A stretch of DNA of 64,000 bases from Chitinophaga sp. CF418 (GTDB lineage: Bacteria > Bacteroidota > Bacteroidia > Chitinophagales > Chitinophagaceae). The notes beneath the pieces are model-generated. The model ran no database searches and was not told where the DNA came from. It worked only from the letters and a program-made list of their open reading frames with translations. The stretch covers positions 336,867-400,866 of the forward strand of contig NZ_FRCN01000010.1 of NCBI RefSeq assembly GCF_900142925.1, given 5' to 3'. Both the position numbers and the translations under genes were made by a program. Positions 17,801 through 26,557 of this stretch are shown in pieces; position 1 is the stretch's first letter, and each line of letters begins with the position of its first letter.

Positions 17801-18589
17801 ACAGAATATGACGACTGCAAACAGGAAGAAAAAGCCATACATGGGGTTCTTCTGCCTGGCCAGCATAGTGGCAAAGAGGTTGATGAAGATCAGTACGCAG
17901 ATGCATCCGAGCACCCTGAGGATGACACTGAGCAGGTTAGGCGGTCCGGCATCGAGCGTCCGGTCATAGTACAGGTAGAACAGGATCAGGTCCTGCCCGT
18001 TCAGTACGGGGATGCCGGGTGGTTTGAGATGGATGGTATATTCCATTCCCAGGGCCGGTTTATCGTAGAAATGATCTACCAGGTAATTGTTGCTGATGCT
18101 GTATTCCATCATCACAGGAATCGCGCCGAGGATATATCGGTCGTGCCCGGGTTGCCTGGCGGGCAGCTTTTTACAGATCACTTCGTAATACCCGTTCTTC
18201 AGTTTCAGAAAACGGATACCGGGGGTAAGCGGCAGCTGCCATTCTTCAGGCAGCACCAGGTTGGTGCTCCAATATACCAGCCAGCGGCTGGCGGTACTGC
18301 TGTCGTAGGCAAAGACATAGAAGTCCTTTCTGCCCAGCAGTTTTGCTTCTTCCTCATTCTGATCACGGGAAAAGATGTGACTGATCAGGGTGGTATCATT
18401 TATCAGTTCCTCAAAAGCCAGCTCACGCTGCCACAGGCTTTTCTCCAGGCTGCGTTTTACCCCCTGGGGGGAGGAATAGTATGACCAGTAATTGCTGAAA
18501 AGGAATGAAAAGGTAAATAACCAGGCAGCAATGATCAGGAGATATCCATGGCGGATGAAAAAAAACCTTATTTCTTTGATATCCAGCAA
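14816..18589 (-). CDS. large multi-pass NtrY-like sensor histidine kinase
   Basis: 1257 aa. A long N-terminal part has a membrane segment near 12-30, a periplasmic stretch, and a block of several membrane segments (about 220-480), then a second extracellular region, two further membrane-spanning hydrophobic regions, a dCache-like region about 800-930, a HAMP linker, HisKA with RQVAHEIKNPLTPMK (His1047), and HATPase with NLLQNAVQALPEG, DNGEGIPP and GTGLGLAM. The VAHEIKNPLTPM H-box is typical of NtrY-type kinases. No response regulator lies next to it. The start is 5 nt after the mazG stop, so both genes are probably cotranscribed. The signal sensed is unknown. Confidence 0.87.
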   Translation of the reverse strand: MLDIKEIRFFFIRHGYLLIIAAWLFTFSFLFSNYWSYYSSPQGVKRSLEKSLWQRELAFEELINDTTLISHIFSRDQNEEEAKLLGRKDFYVFAYDSSTASRWLVYWSTNLVLPEEWQLPLTPGIRFLKLKNGYYEVICKKLPARQPGHDRYILGAIPVMMEYSISNNYLVDHFYDKPALGMEYTIHLKPPGIPVLNGQDLILFYLYYDRTLDAGPPNLLSVILRVLGCICVLIFINLFATMLARQKNPMYGFFFLFAVVIFCRTLSYFYPFPFNLRALNIFTPLIYAKDEVFRSLGDLLLNVLLGFWLLLFFREHVKTIKPPIVKNHWQQRLVIILASFIMYVVGEFLSELIRSLVIDSRISFDVANPFSLNEYSIIGFVILGFISFSFLFFSQIINYLLNELTNFRHRTKYIFLAAVGMIWLTFRLQNPEIYYSVAMVIWLIIYVVLLDVLSYRFENSLATVPFLFWLFLLTITTSAVLVYYNDQKELSLRERMAVELSKQKDPYVEMLLTDVTRQMEDDELLQLFFQQSAGSTGRSMPRSTLENELKQKYFKGYLGRFNVTFYAFNEYFEPIYGGDTSTFPALSRRMLMSSELIGSELYYNERSFNDYSYIGRKDFYNNGIPSGYLVYELTPAVVNTQRLYPELLVDGEIYDPEKESSVAYSYAIYDQGQLVSNNNDFAFPVKLYGVDIPKDEITVQSEKGFSRLTYKASKDKVVIVVKENRSFVEFITLFAYMFCLFLLIIAIYRVLDLLVKARMRIGNLKALINISIRKKVHGTIIFIVVFAFIILGLTTILFFIDRSERENKERLSRTINEVSHDVEKVFADQRMFDDLEDLYDPIFQASLTSAIGEIADERALDINIYDRDGNLQVTTQPLITEKGLLSKKINPDAFVQLYHEPKIQWIQKEKIGSMKYLSGYAPLRNNGEIFAYLNVPYFATQTELNQQISNFLVALINFNAFIFLIAGLLALLITNSITKSFSLVTEKLRHVSLGQQNDEIEWEKDDEIGALVKEYNKMVRKLEVSAARLAKSEREGAWREMARQVAHEIKNPLTPMKLSIQYLQRAIDNDAPNVKQLSHNVAHTLVEQIEHLANIASDFSAFSRIDEANSEVLLLNEVLHSLKDLYQSHENCNIHFTPPGRAYYIFADKTQMNRLFTNLLQNAVQALPEGRVGHVTIAMEQVEEGWVVVSVEDNGEGIPPEIQPKIFVPNFTTKNSGTGLGLAMCKNIVEQARGEIWFETQLTVGTTFYVRLPLEKV

Positions 18590-18594
18590 CTTCT

Positions 18595-19362
18595 TTATTT
18601 TTCTGATTTTTTCACTTCGTTCCAGAGCCCGTCCATTTCCGTCAATGACATTTCATCGAGCGTTTTACCCTGTGCGGCTGCCATTTGTTCCATATGCTGG
18701 AAGCGGCGTATGAACTTCTTATTGGTGCGTTCCAGGGCATTTTCGGCGTCTACTTTCAGGAAGCGGGAGTAGTTCACCAGGGAGAACAAAACATCGCCAA
18801 ATTCGTCTTCTATCTGGTCAGGTTTTCCCAGCTGTACCACCTCATGCAGTTCTTCTATCTCTTCTTTGACCTTTTCCCATACCTGATCGATATTATCCCA
18901 TTCAAAACCTACCTGTTTGGCTTTGGACTGGAGGCGCATAGCTTTCACCAGGGCCGGCAGGGACACAGGCACACCGCTGAGTACGGAAGTCTTGCCTTCC
19001 TTCAGTTTCAGCTTCTCCCAGTTCTGTTTGACCTCTTCTTCATTTTCCACCTTTACGTCGCCATAGATATGCGGGTGGCGATAGATGAGTTTTTCACAGA
19101 TGCCGTTAATGACATCATCCATGGTAAATTGCTGCTGTTCTTTACCGATCTTTGCGTAGAATACGATATGCAGGAGCAGATCTCCCAGTTCTTCCTTTAT
19201 TGATTTCCAGTCCTGGTCAGTGATAGCGTCTGCCAGTTCGTATAGTTCTTCTATTGTTTGCTGACGGAGTGTCTGGATAGTCTGTTTCCTGTCCCAGGGG
19301 CATTTTTCACGCAGATCGTCCATGATTTCCAGCAGGCGATTGAAGGCCGAATTATTTTCCAT
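18595..19362 (-). CDS. mazG: nucleoside triphosphate pyrophosphohydrolase MazG
   Basis: 255 aa with two MazG repeats. The first has the strong signature LREKCPWDRKQT, then EELYELADAI and EELGDLLLHIVFYA, giving the EExxE and ExxD metal-binding helices; the second has EEIEELHEV and EDEFGDVLFSLVNYSR. MazG hydrolyses non-canonical or damaged dNTPs to monophosphates and can lower ppGpp. It heads a likely two-gene operon with the NtrY-like kinase and is divergent from tex. Confidence 0.96.
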   Translation of the reverse strand: MENNSAFNRLLEIMDDLREKCPWDRKQTIQTLRQQTIEELYELADAITDQDWKSIKEELGDLLLHIVFYAKIGKEQQQFTMDDVINGICEKLIYRHPHIYGDVKVENEEEVKQNWEKLKLKEGKTSVLSGVPVSLPALVKAMRLQSKAKQVGFEWDNIDQVWEKVKEEIEELHEVVQLGKPDQIEDEFGDVLFSLVNYSRFLKVDAENALERTNKKFIRRFQHMEQMAAAQGKTLDEMSLTEMDGLWNEVKKSEK

Positions 19363-19426
19363 CTGTCAAATATAAAGAATTCCCGCAGGGGGACGTCTGT
19401 ATGGGATTTATGTTAATTTCTTTTTG

Positions 19427-19456
19427 TTGACAGAAAAGGCATTTTAGTTACATTTG
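19427..19456 (+). promoter_or_regulatory. promoter of tex
   Basis: TTG at 19427-19429 and TACATTTG at 19449-19456, 19 nt apart, fit the Bacteroidota -33/-7 pattern. The tex ATG is at 19499, giving a leader of about 35-40 nt. Confidence 0.7.
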
Positions 19457-19498
19457 CCGCCGGTTTTGGTTAACCGGAAAACTACTAATTTTTAATTC

Positions 19499-21766
19499 AT
19501 GAATAGCAAACACATTGCGCTAATTTCAGCGGAGCTGAACATCTCAGCGCGACAAGCGGAGAACACCATGAATTTGCTGGCGGAAGGGTCCACCGTGCCT
19601 TTCATCAGTCGCTACCGTAAGGAAGTGACCGGTAGTCTGGACGAGGTACAGATCGGGAAGATCGAAGATCTCCAGAAACGCTACCAGGAAGTGGATGATC
19701 GCCGCGCTTTCATTATCAAAACCATTACAGACCAGGAGAAAATGACTCCTGAGCTGCTGGACAAAATTGAAAACACCTGGGCACTCACAGAACTGGAAGA
19801 CATTTACCTCCCATATAAACCAAAACGCAAGACCAGAGGTACGCAAGCTATCGAAAAAGGTCTGGAGCCGTTGGCTAAACTGATCTTCGAACAGCAGGAG
19901 AATGCGCCTCAAAGCGCTGCAGAGCAATTCCTGAACGAGCAGGTAGCATCTACAGATGAAGCATTGAAAGGCGCACGTGATATCATGGCAGAATGGATCA
20001 ACGAAAATGCCGAACTGCGTGATAAACTGCGTAAACTCTTTACCCACACCGCCGTACTGACATCCAAAGTGATAGAAGGTAAGGAAGAAGAGGGTTCCAA
20101 GTACAAAGACTATTTTGATTTCAGCGAAGAGATCAGCGCCATCCCTTCCCACAGGGTGCTGGCTATCCTGCGTGGTGAATCAGAAGGATTCCTGTATGCC
20201 ACTATCAGCCCTGCTGAAGAAGACGCGACAGGCATCATAGACAAACAGTTCGTAACCGGCAATAACGCCAGCAGCGAACAGGTGAAAAAAGCGGGTACAG
20301 ACTCTTACAAACGCCTGCTCCGTCCATCCCTGGAGAATGAGTTCCGTGCCTTAGGTAAAGAACATGCAGACACCGAGGCGATAGAAGTATTCGCCGAGAA
20401 CCTGCGTCAGTTATTGCTGGCAGCTCCTTTAGGGCCTAAAGCGGTGATTGCTATTGACCCGGGTTACAGAACCGGTTGTAAAGTGGTAGCACTTGACGAC
20501 CAGGGTAATATGCTGGATAACGACGTTATTTATCCGCTGGAGAAAAACTACAAGAGAGACGATGCTGAAGCCCTGCTGAGAAGATGGGCGGAAAAATATG
20601 ATACTGCCGCTATTGCCGTGGGCAATGGTACTGCAGGTCGTGAGACGGAAGAATTTGTGAAGAAGATCGACTTCGGTAAGAAGATCAATATTTTCATGGT
20701 AAATGAAAGTGGCGCTTCTGTATATTCTGCTTCTGAAGTAGCGAGAGAGGAATTCCCTGATTTCGACGTAACCGTACGTGGCGCGGTATCTATCGGCCGC
20801 AGGCTGATAGACCCGCTGGCAGAACTGGTGAAAATAGATCCAAAGGCGATCGGTGTAGGTCAGTACCAGCACGACGTGAACCAATCCAACCTGAAACAGA
20901 GCCTGGACAGGGTGGTTGTAAGCTGCGTGAACAATGTAGGGGTAAACCTGAACACTGCCTCTAAACACCTGCTGGCGTATGTATCTGGTCTGGGCCCATC
21001 CCTGGCGGAAAACATCGTGAAATACCGTAAAGAGAATGGTGCATTTAAGAACCGTTTACAGCTGAAGAAAGTGACCCGTCTGGGTGAAAAAGCGTTTGAA
21101 CAGTGTGCAGGGTTCCTCCGTATCGAAAATGGGGACAATCCGCTGGATAACTCCGCTGTACACCCTGAGCGTTATTCCCTGATCGAGAACATGGCTGCCA
21201 AACAGCAGTGTACTGTTCAGGACCTGATGGCTAAGGATGATCTGCGTAAGAAGATCAATCCGAAGGAATATGTAAGCGAAGAAGTAGGTTTACTGACACT
21301 GGAAGATATCCTGAAAGAGCTGGATAAACCAAGCCGTGACCCACGTGACGAGATCGCCATCTTCGAATATGCGGAAGGCATCCGTACAATGGAAGATCTG
21401 AAGGTAGGCATGACTTTACCGGGGGTAGTGACCAACATCACCAACTTCGGTGCTTTTGTGGATATTGGCGTAAAACAGGATGGTTTGGTGCATATCTCTC
21501 ATCTCAGCAACAAGTTTATCAGCAACCCTAATGAAGCTGTAAAACTGAACCAGAAAGTAACGGTAACGGTGCTGGAGGTTGATCCTGCGCGTAAGCGTAT
21601 TTCTCTGTCCATGAAGGACAATGAAGCACAAGGTACCAGTGGCGGCGGTGGTCAGCGGAAAGAAAGAAAGGATGGTGGCAGTGGTAAGCCTTCCAAACAG
21701 GCTGCACCTGCTCCGCTGAATGATTTCCAGGCGAAACTGATGGAGCTGAAGAAAAAGTTCAACTAG
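19499..21766 (+). CDS. tex: Tex-family RNA-binding transcription accessory protein
   Basis: 755 aa, the normal length. Order: Tex N-terminal helical domain (about 1-190), YqgF/RNase-H-like domain with AIDPGYRTGCK and AVGNGTAGRETE (about 325-460), helix-hairpin-helix pair with NTASKHLLAYVSGLGPSLA (about 480-560), and an S1 RNA-binding domain with GVVTNITNFGAFVDIGV (about 640-710), followed by a Gly/Lys-rich tail. Tex binds structured RNA and affects transcription and stress survival. A monocistronic gene with its own promoter and terminator. Confidence 0.97.
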   Translation: MNSKHIALISAELNISARQAENTMNLLAEGSTVPFISRYRKEVTGSLDEVQIGKIEDLQKRYQEVDDRRAFIIKTITDQEKMTPELLDKIENTWALTELEDIYLPYKPKRKTRGTQAIEKGLEPLAKLIFEQQENAPQSAAEQFLNEQVASTDEALKGARDIMAEWINENAELRDKLRKLFTHTAVLTSKVIEGKEEEGSKYKDYFDFSEEISAIPSHRVLAILRGESEGFLYATISPAEEDATGIIDKQFVTGNNASSEQVKKAGTDSYKRLLRPSLENEFRALGKEHADTEAIEVFAENLRQLLLAAPLGPKAVIAIDPGYRTGCKVVALDDQGNMLDNDVIYPLEKNYKRDDAEALLRRWAEKYDTAAIAVGNGTAGRETEEFVKKIDFGKKINIFMVNESGASVYSASEVAREEFPDFDVTVRGAVSIGRRLIDPLAELVKIDPKAIGVGQYQHDVNQSNLKQSLDRVVVSCVNNVGVNLNTASKHLLAYVSGLGPSLAENIVKYRKENGAFKNRLQLKKVTRLGEKAFEQCAGFLRIENGDNPLDNSAVHPERYSLIENMAAKQQCTVQDLMAKDDLRKKINPKEYVSEEVGLLTLEDILKELDKPSRDPRDEIAIFEYAEGIRTMEDLKVGMTLPGVVTNITNFGAFVDIGVKQDGLVHISHLSNKFISNPNEAVKLNQKVTVTVLEVDPARKRISLSMKDNEAQGTSGGGGQRKERKDGGSGKPSKQAAPAPLNDFQAKLMELKKKFN

Positions 21767-21782
21767 AAAAAAGACAATACAG

Positions 21783-21825
21783 AAGAGGGGGTATCAAAAT
21801 TAATTGATACCCCCTCTTTATTTTT
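21783..21825 (+). terminator. intrinsic terminator of tex
   Basis: 14-bp perfect stem (21783-21796 with 21805-21818), 8-nt loop, followed by a T-rich tract. Confidence 0.92.
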
Positions 21826-21833
21826 TACGCTAA

Positions 21834-21989
21834 GTAGCTCCGGTTTCAGTATGGGATGCCGGTCGGCGCCTCTCTGGAATGCTATCAAGCATTTGGAATC
21901 GTATTGGCTTTTGAATACGGATTGGACAGCATCGGTCGTATCACCGGAGAGCCGAAGGCCCGCCATTCCCATCTGAAACCGGGTGCTAC
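21834..21989. repeat. 156-bp imperfect inverted repeat, long degenerate hairpin
   Basis: The outer arms (about 21834-21878 and 21948-21989) are recognisable inverted copies with CGGTTTCAG...ATGGGA in one and TCCCAT...CTGAAACCGG in the other. Nearer the centre GGCGCCTCTCTGG pairs with CCGGAGAGCC, and AATCGTATT with AATACGGATT. No coding frame spans it. It may be a small non-autonomous element or a decayed palindrome. From 21990 to 22149 I see no gene, only a 24-codon minus-strand stretch ending at about 22012 (MDTYGLQLCKKLTRVLIK) that looks like the end of a lost protein. Confidence 0.6.
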
Positions 21990-22149
21990 TTTCGCTCTCC
22001 CTATTATTGTTTAAACGTCTATTTTATCAGGACCCTGGTGAGCTTTTTGCACAGCTGCAGACCATAAGTATCCATGATGTATTTGTATAAAGTGGTCTAT
22101 TACTTTTGACACACCGCCTCTATTTTTTTCTGCTTTCCGGTTAAGGTTT

Positions 22150-22671
22150 TTAGTTCAATGAAGGGAACTTCAGTTTCCATCGTAATAACTTTTCAGGGAA
22201 AGCAGAATCATTCCTTTCACTGAACAGCTTTACAGTCCCATTTACGGCGATGCCTATGTAGATGACATCTCTGCGCATATCGATGGCCAGTGCTGCTTCA
22301 TCGCCACCACAATAGTGCCTGCGGCATCCCTGGTTGTAGAGGATATCATTTTCCAGTTCTACAGGAGGAGTAACGTCAAAGCGTTCTGCAAAAGCCGGGC
22401 TATCTGTAGCCAGTAATGCCCTGATACGCGACTTTAGTGGTTCTTTCTCCAGCATACCGCTTTCCGCTACATACTTACCTTCAAACTGCTCAAAAGCTCG
22501 CCAGGAAGCTACCTGGGTGGGTTCAATGGTGTCGGCTATAGCCATCATAGTGTCTGTTGTAGGCGGAGGTATATTTCCTTTTTCTTCTCCGTTGGTGACA
22601 GCCGGTTCTTTACATCCTAAAATGCAGGCAGCTACTACGTACAGTGCTGCCAGGTGTTTGTTCATGGTCAT
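22150..22671 (-). CDS. lipoprotein, possibly an Ivy-like lysozyme inhibitor
   Basis: 173 aa, starting MTMNKHLAALYVVAACILGC: a lipoprotein signal with lipobox ending at Cys19 or Cys20, followed by a Pro/Thr-rich linker. The folded part contains NQGCRRHYCGGDEAALAIDM. Its C-x3-H-x-C-G layout, followed by two beta strands, resembles the CKPHDC loop of the Ivy family of vertebrate-lysozyme inhibitors, in which that loop plugs the lysozyme active site. The similarity rests on this motif and the order of the strands; the N-terminal part is not clearly alike. Ivy-like activity is inference. Confidence 0.6.
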   Translation of the reverse strand: MTMNKHLAALYVVAACILGCKEPAVTNGEEKGNIPPPTTDTMMAIADTIEPTQVASWRAFEQFEGKYVAESGMLEKEPLKSRIRALLATDSPAFAERFDVTPPVELENDILYNQGCRRHYCGGDEAALAIDMRRDVIYIGIAVNGTVKLFSERNDSAFPEKLLRWKLKFPSLN

Positions 22672-22747
22672 GGTCTCTATTACGAATTGCTAATTGTGTA
22701 TTACGGGGAATATATCATGAGCATGATGCTGTCCGTAATACGCAATG

Positions 22748-23527
22748 TCATTTTCCTTTAAATACAGGTGTTCTTTTATCAACAAAAGCCTGCATGCCCT
22801 CTTTCTGATCATCGGAAGCAAACAGGAGATAAAAGTTTTTACGTTCAAAATGCAGCCCTTCTTCCAGGGTACTGTCAAATGCTTTTAATACAGATTCTTT
22901 GGCCATTTTCACTGCCAGCGGACTGAGTGCAGCTACTTCTGAAGCCAGTTGGATGGCTTCTTTCAGGAAAAGTTCTACCGGTACTACCCGGTTGATGAGA
23001 CCTGCGCGCAATGCTTCTTCTGCGCTGATAAAACGGCCTGTCAATACCATCTCCATAGCGAGCGCCTTACCTACTGCGCGGGTAAGACGTTGTGTACCGC
23101 CGGCTCCTGGCATGACGCCTATCTTTATTTCAGGTTGTCCGAAGCGCGCTGTTTCACTGGCTACGATCATATCGCAAAGCATAACCAGCTCACATCCCCC
23201 ACCCAGCGCGAAACCGCTTACTGCCGCTATCAACGGCTTCTTAGTTTTTTTTATTGTGTCCCAGGTACTGAATTGGTCTATGTTATACATATCCATTGCA
23301 GTCTTACCTGCCATTTGTTTGATGTCTGCGCCTGCGGCGAATGCTTTTTCATTACCGCTGATAATAATAACCCGTACGTTGTCGTCCGCGTCCAATGCTT
23401 TTAATGCGTCCCTGAGTTCTGCCATCAGTTCAAGGTTCAGCGCATTCAATTCTTTGGGGCGGTTCAACTGGATATGGGCCACATAGGGGGCCACTTCCTG
23501 GTGTATGATAATAAATTCTGGTTGCAT
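22748..23527 (-). CDS. enoyl-CoA hydratase/isomerase family protein
   Basis: 259 aa crotonase fold, normal length. The CoA-binding loop AFAAGADIKQM, the oxyanion region GFALGGGCEL and GQPEIKIGVMPGAGGTQRL are all present; Glu113 and Glu133 occupy the places of the two catalytic glutamates, so hydratase activity on 2-enoyl-CoA is likely. It could work with an acyl-CoA dehydrogenase such as the one at 3.4 kb. It lies 8 nt after the DUF3667 gene, probably cotranscribed with it. Confidence 0.93.
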   Translation of the reverse strand: MQPEFIIIHQEVAPYVAHIQLNRPKELNALNLELMAELRDALKALDADDNVRVIIISGNEKAFAAGADIKQMAGKTAMDMYNIDQFSTWDTIKKTKKPLIAAVSGFALGGGCELVMLCDMIVASETARFGQPEIKIGVMPGAGGTQRLTRAVGKALAMEMVLTGRFISAEEALRAGLINRVVPVELFLKEAIQLASEVAALSPLAVKMAKESVLKAFDSTLEEGLHFERKNFYLLFASDDQKEGMQAFVDKRTPVFKGK

Positions 23528-23535
23528 TCCCTAAA

Positions 23536-24525
23536 TTACGCAATTAATACAGTCATCGTGAATACAAAACCTATAAATACGATCAACAGTGTAATCAGGT
23601 AAGCCAGGGTCACCAGGAAACCTTTCAGCAGCGATTTTCCCCAGGACTGCCCATAGGTGTTCTTCAGGGCTATTACCAGGTACGCAAATATGACGAGTAG
23701 CCCCCAACTGGTAAACACTTCTATATGAAAGAGTGTATCCAGGGCTGTACATACCAGAAAAAACAAAAAGAAAAATACATGGATATGCACGGAGAAGACA
23801 GCATGATCTGCATAAAACCATTTCTTCTTATCGTACATCCATTTCAGGTACAAGGCAAAAAGCGGCAACAGCACAAACATCATTTTAGGATAGTTGTGGT
23901 GAAACAACTCTTCCTGGGCATGATCTTTCTCCTCCTTAGTCTGGTCTTCGCCGGCCCTGCCGGCAGAAAAATAATACCGGGCCATTTTACGTTGAATACG
24001 GTTGTCACGGTATTCTTTAGGCAGTGTTGCCTGCAGGGAGTCGTACTGCTTTTTGGAATCGACAGCGTTCAGCCTTCTAAACCAGTCTCCTGTAGAGAGG
24101 TTGCCCCTCTTGATGGAATCCGGAAGGCTTACGAAAAGCTCTTTGTTCTGCCGGCGGGCAGTCTCGACCTGCTCTTTGGTATTTTTATCGAGTGACTCAT
24201 CATTGCTGTGGGACGTCAGTGTAAAATAAAACAAGAAAAAGACGAAGGATGAAAAAATATACAATTTGATAGGATGTACAAACTTCACCCTTTTCCCGGC
24301 AGTATACTCTTTGGTAATAAAGCCTGGCCTGGTGAATAAATACTTGAAAGTCAGTAGTGTTTTGGAATCATAATGTACCAGATCGGCCGCAAATTCCTTT
24401 ACCAGGTGGCCGAAACTTTCGTGGGGCACAATATTTTCCTGCCCGCAGTTTGTACAATATCTGCCGGGAACATCCGTTCCACAGTTGAGGCAGTTTGTTT
24501 CTTTCCTTAGAGGTTGTGTTTTCAA
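23536..24525 (-). CDS. DUF3667 zinc-ribbon membrane protein
   Basis: 329 aa. An N-terminal zinc ribbon (Cys12, Cys15, Cys24, Cys27 in CLNCG...YCTNCG) is followed by the DUF3667 signature region around DLVHYDSKTLLTFKYLF and by about five membrane segments, the first near 85-105 and the rest in the C-terminal third. A charged soluble loop (about 110-200) separates them. DUF3667 proteins are common in Bacteroidota; no function is established. Upstream of and probably cotranscribed with the enoyl-CoA hydratase. Confidence 0.85.
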   Translation of the reverse strand: MKTQPLRKETNCLNCGTDVPGRYCTNCGQENIVPHESFGHLVKEFAADLVHYDSKTLLTFKYLFTRPGFITKEYTAGKRVKFVHPIKLYIFSSFVFFLFYFTLTSHSNDESLDKNTKEQVETARRQNKELFVSLPDSIKRGNLSTGDWFRRLNAVDSKKQYDSLQATLPKEYRDNRIQRKMARYYFSAGRAGEDQTKEEKDHAQEELFHHNYPKMMFVLLPLFALYLKWMYDKKKWFYADHAVFSVHIHVFFFLFFLVCTALDTLFHIEVFTSWGLLVIFAYLVIALKNTYGQSWGKSLLKGFLVTLAYLITLLIVFIGFVFTMTVLIA

Positions 24526-24616
24526 GTAACTTATAGGTTATAGAAGGTAAATATAAAAATTATCTTTACAGAAATGAACTGCTGAATGTTCCTGAATCAT
24601 TATTTTTGTATCTAAT

Positions 24617-25480
24617 ATGTACACGAGAAAAACCATTTTATTGCTTTTCACAGCATTGTTTGGGTTAAAGCTGTCTGTTTCCGCCCAATACTATTACCAG
24701 GACATCGTCAATACCGCCCGTACCGAGGCAAATATGGCCCTGCTAAAGGAAAATAAGATCCTTGTACAACTGGTTCAGAGCTTTGACGCCAACCAGGAAT
24801 CTGATAACGATTTCCGCTGCCAGCGTGAAATACAGGCCAATTACCGGCAGATCCGGTCCACGACTGTCTCCCGTGCTACCGGCTATTCCGTAATGACTTC
24901 CTACTTTTCTGCCAAGGGTAAACTGACGAAAACCATAGACAGTACCCGCAGCGTTATTACGACTGTAATTTACATGCGTAATACCAACGATACCAGCGCG
25001 AAGATCAGGGAAGTATATCTTACCTCTTATGAGCCGAAATCCAAGTATAAATTCACCGAAACACGGCGTTATCAATACGACAGCCTGGGGCGGTTATCGC
25101 AAATGGTTCATTTTCACGGCGATAGAGTGGAAGATTCGACCACTGTACAATTTACGCTGGATTCACTGGGACTAGTGGCTGAAGAGATCGAAACAGGCAA
25201 GGGAGCCAGCGGCAGGCGGATCTATTACAAGTACAATGACCAGAATTTGTTGACGGATATCGTCCGCTACTCTCCTACCCGGAAGAAAATGCTACCGGAC
25301 TATATTTTCGACTATGATGCCAAAAACAGGATCGGCGCTATGACCACTGTGAATGGCGAGACGGCTACTTATACTATCTGGAGGTATACATATGACGAGA
25401 AAGGGCTTCCTCTTCAGGAAGAGTGCTATGGAAAAAAGAAGGAGCTGATGGGCACCGTGCGGTACAAGTACCGGAGATGA
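24617..25480 (+). CDS. secreted protein with YD-repeat-like strands
   Basis: 287 aa with a signal peptide (cleavage expected after LKLSVSA, about residue 23). The C-terminal half has several short repeats of the YD/RHS kind: YDSLGRLSQ, YNDQNLLTD, YDAKNRIGA and YDEKGLPLQ, about 30-40 residues apart, which would give a small beta-sheet wrap. No toxin-like C-terminal domain follows, so it is not a full RHS toxin. TATTTTTG at 24601-24608 could be its -7 element, giving a nearly leaderless transcript. Function unknown. Confidence 0.75.
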   Translation: MYTRKTILLLFTALFGLKLSVSAQYYYQDIVNTARTEANMALLKENKILVQLVQSFDANQESDNDFRCQREIQANYRQIRSTTVSRATGYSVMTSYFSAKGKLTKTIDSTRSVITTVIYMRNTNDTSAKIREVYLTSYEPKSKYKFTETRRYQYDSLGRLSQMVHFHGDRVEDSTTVQFTLDSLGLVAEEIETGKGASGRRIYYKYNDQNLLTDIVRYSPTRKKMLPDYIFDYDAKNRIGAMTTVNGETATYTIWRYTYDEKGLPLQEECYGKKKELMGTVRYKYRR

Positions 25481-25496
25481 TATTAAAGTATTCAGA

Positions 25497-25527
25497 AAGG
25501 CGTTCTGTAAGGCACAGGACGCCTTTT
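25497..25527 (+). terminator. intrinsic terminator of the YD-repeat-like gene
   Basis: A stem of about 12 bp (AAGGCGTTCTGT with ACAGGACGCCTT, one G-T-type mismatch) is followed directly by a T7 run. Confidence 0.85.
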
Positions 25528-25687
25528 TTTATTTCAGGGAGGTATCTATCCGGCTGGGTATAAAACCCGGCAATTAGGGCATTAAAAATGCCGCGGAGCT
25601 CCCGGGGTTCCCCCCGCGCCACAAATACAGGGGCATCTAACGGAGTCCTATTATGTTTTGTTAATGACGTTTGGTACCTGATAAACG

Positions 25688-26512
25688 TTATGAAGCTGTT
25701 TGTTGCAGCGTATAGAGGTCAAAATAATCGTACAGCGCAGCCAGTTTTTCGAGGTGGGCCGTATTATGTGGATCAAAATTCTCTTTCTGTACAATGAGGA
25801 TATAACCGCCGCCGGGAAGCTTTTCTATTACTTCAAAAGCAGCCTGTTTTATTTTGTCTTCACCCACCGTTTTTACCTGATCCTCATTCCAATAGTTAAA
25901 CCAGTAAATAGCAGGGGGTATTTCCAGTGGATCAAAGAGTCCCGGAGCCATGACCTTTCCGATACGTGCAGTAAGATGCTCGGGCGTTTTTACAACGATA
26001 TCCGGCGTAGATATTTCCTCATCCATTTCCACTTCTCCGTAAAAGGAAGCGAAGGAGATCAATGTTTCCAGTTCGGTATCGTATACAGCTGCATACCTGG
26101 CCTTATAAGCATTAATGGCGGTAACAAAGAAACGGTGAAATTCGTCGTAAGAGAAGTGCCCCTCAGGCTGCAGTAATGGCTTACCGCTGCGGAAGCTGAA
26201 GGCTGCATTGTCTTCATTGGTATATTCGAAGGGATCTGTATGCACCAATGTAAATAAGGATGTATCCTTACCTGTAGACAGGATCACATCCCTGTCAAAA
26301 TCTCCGTCGCTCCAGTGTTTTTCCAGCTCAGCGAAAGCCTGCTTCAACTCTTCTGCTGAAACGTAGTCATTGAACTTAGCGCCGTCAAACACGTAGCGCA
26401 GCTGGGTAGCCTGACTGTGCTCATTACAGGCTTGTACAAGGTCCAGAAAACGATAAAGGGAATCGGCCTCCTTCGGGCGGAACAGTTGTAAGGTGCTTGT
26501 TTGCAGTAACAT
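25688..26512 (-). CDS. protein of unknown function, 274 aa
   Basis: The preferred start is the ATG at 26512 (MLLQTSTLQLFRPKEADSL); a longer frame to 26584 would run into a terminator hairpin. The protein is acidic and soluble, with no signal peptide or membrane segment. Notable stretches are EHWSDGDFDRDVILSTG and GYILIVQKENFDPHN near the C-terminus. I recognise no domain. It has its own transcription unit, isolated by the terminator of the DUF3037 pair upstream. Confidence 0.75.
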   Translation of the reverse strand: MLLQTSTLQLFRPKEADSLYRFLDLVQACNEHSQATQLRYVFDGAKFNDYVSAEELKQAFAELEKHWSDGDFDRDVILSTGKDTSLFTLVHTDPFEYTNEDNAAFSFRSGKPLLQPEGHFSYDEFHRFFVTAINAYKARYAAVYDTELETLISFASFYGEVEMDEEISTPDIVVKTPEHLTARIGKVMAPGLFDPLEIPPAIYWFNYWNEDQVKTVGEDKIKQAAFEVIEKLPGGGYILIVQKENFDPHNTAHLEKLAALYDYFDLYTLQQTAS

Positions 26513-26557
26513 GGAGCAATGGGGTTTTGCTGTAAATCTAAATAAAAACAAGGTACG

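Noticed and set aside
17363..18484. 373-codon plus-strand frame inside the NtrY-like kinase gene
   Set aside because: Antisense to the kinase; Gln/Glu-rich with no domain, a frame shadow.
24617..25480. RHS/YD-repeat toxin
   Set aside because: Only a few YD-like strands, no core RHS signature and no toxin tip.
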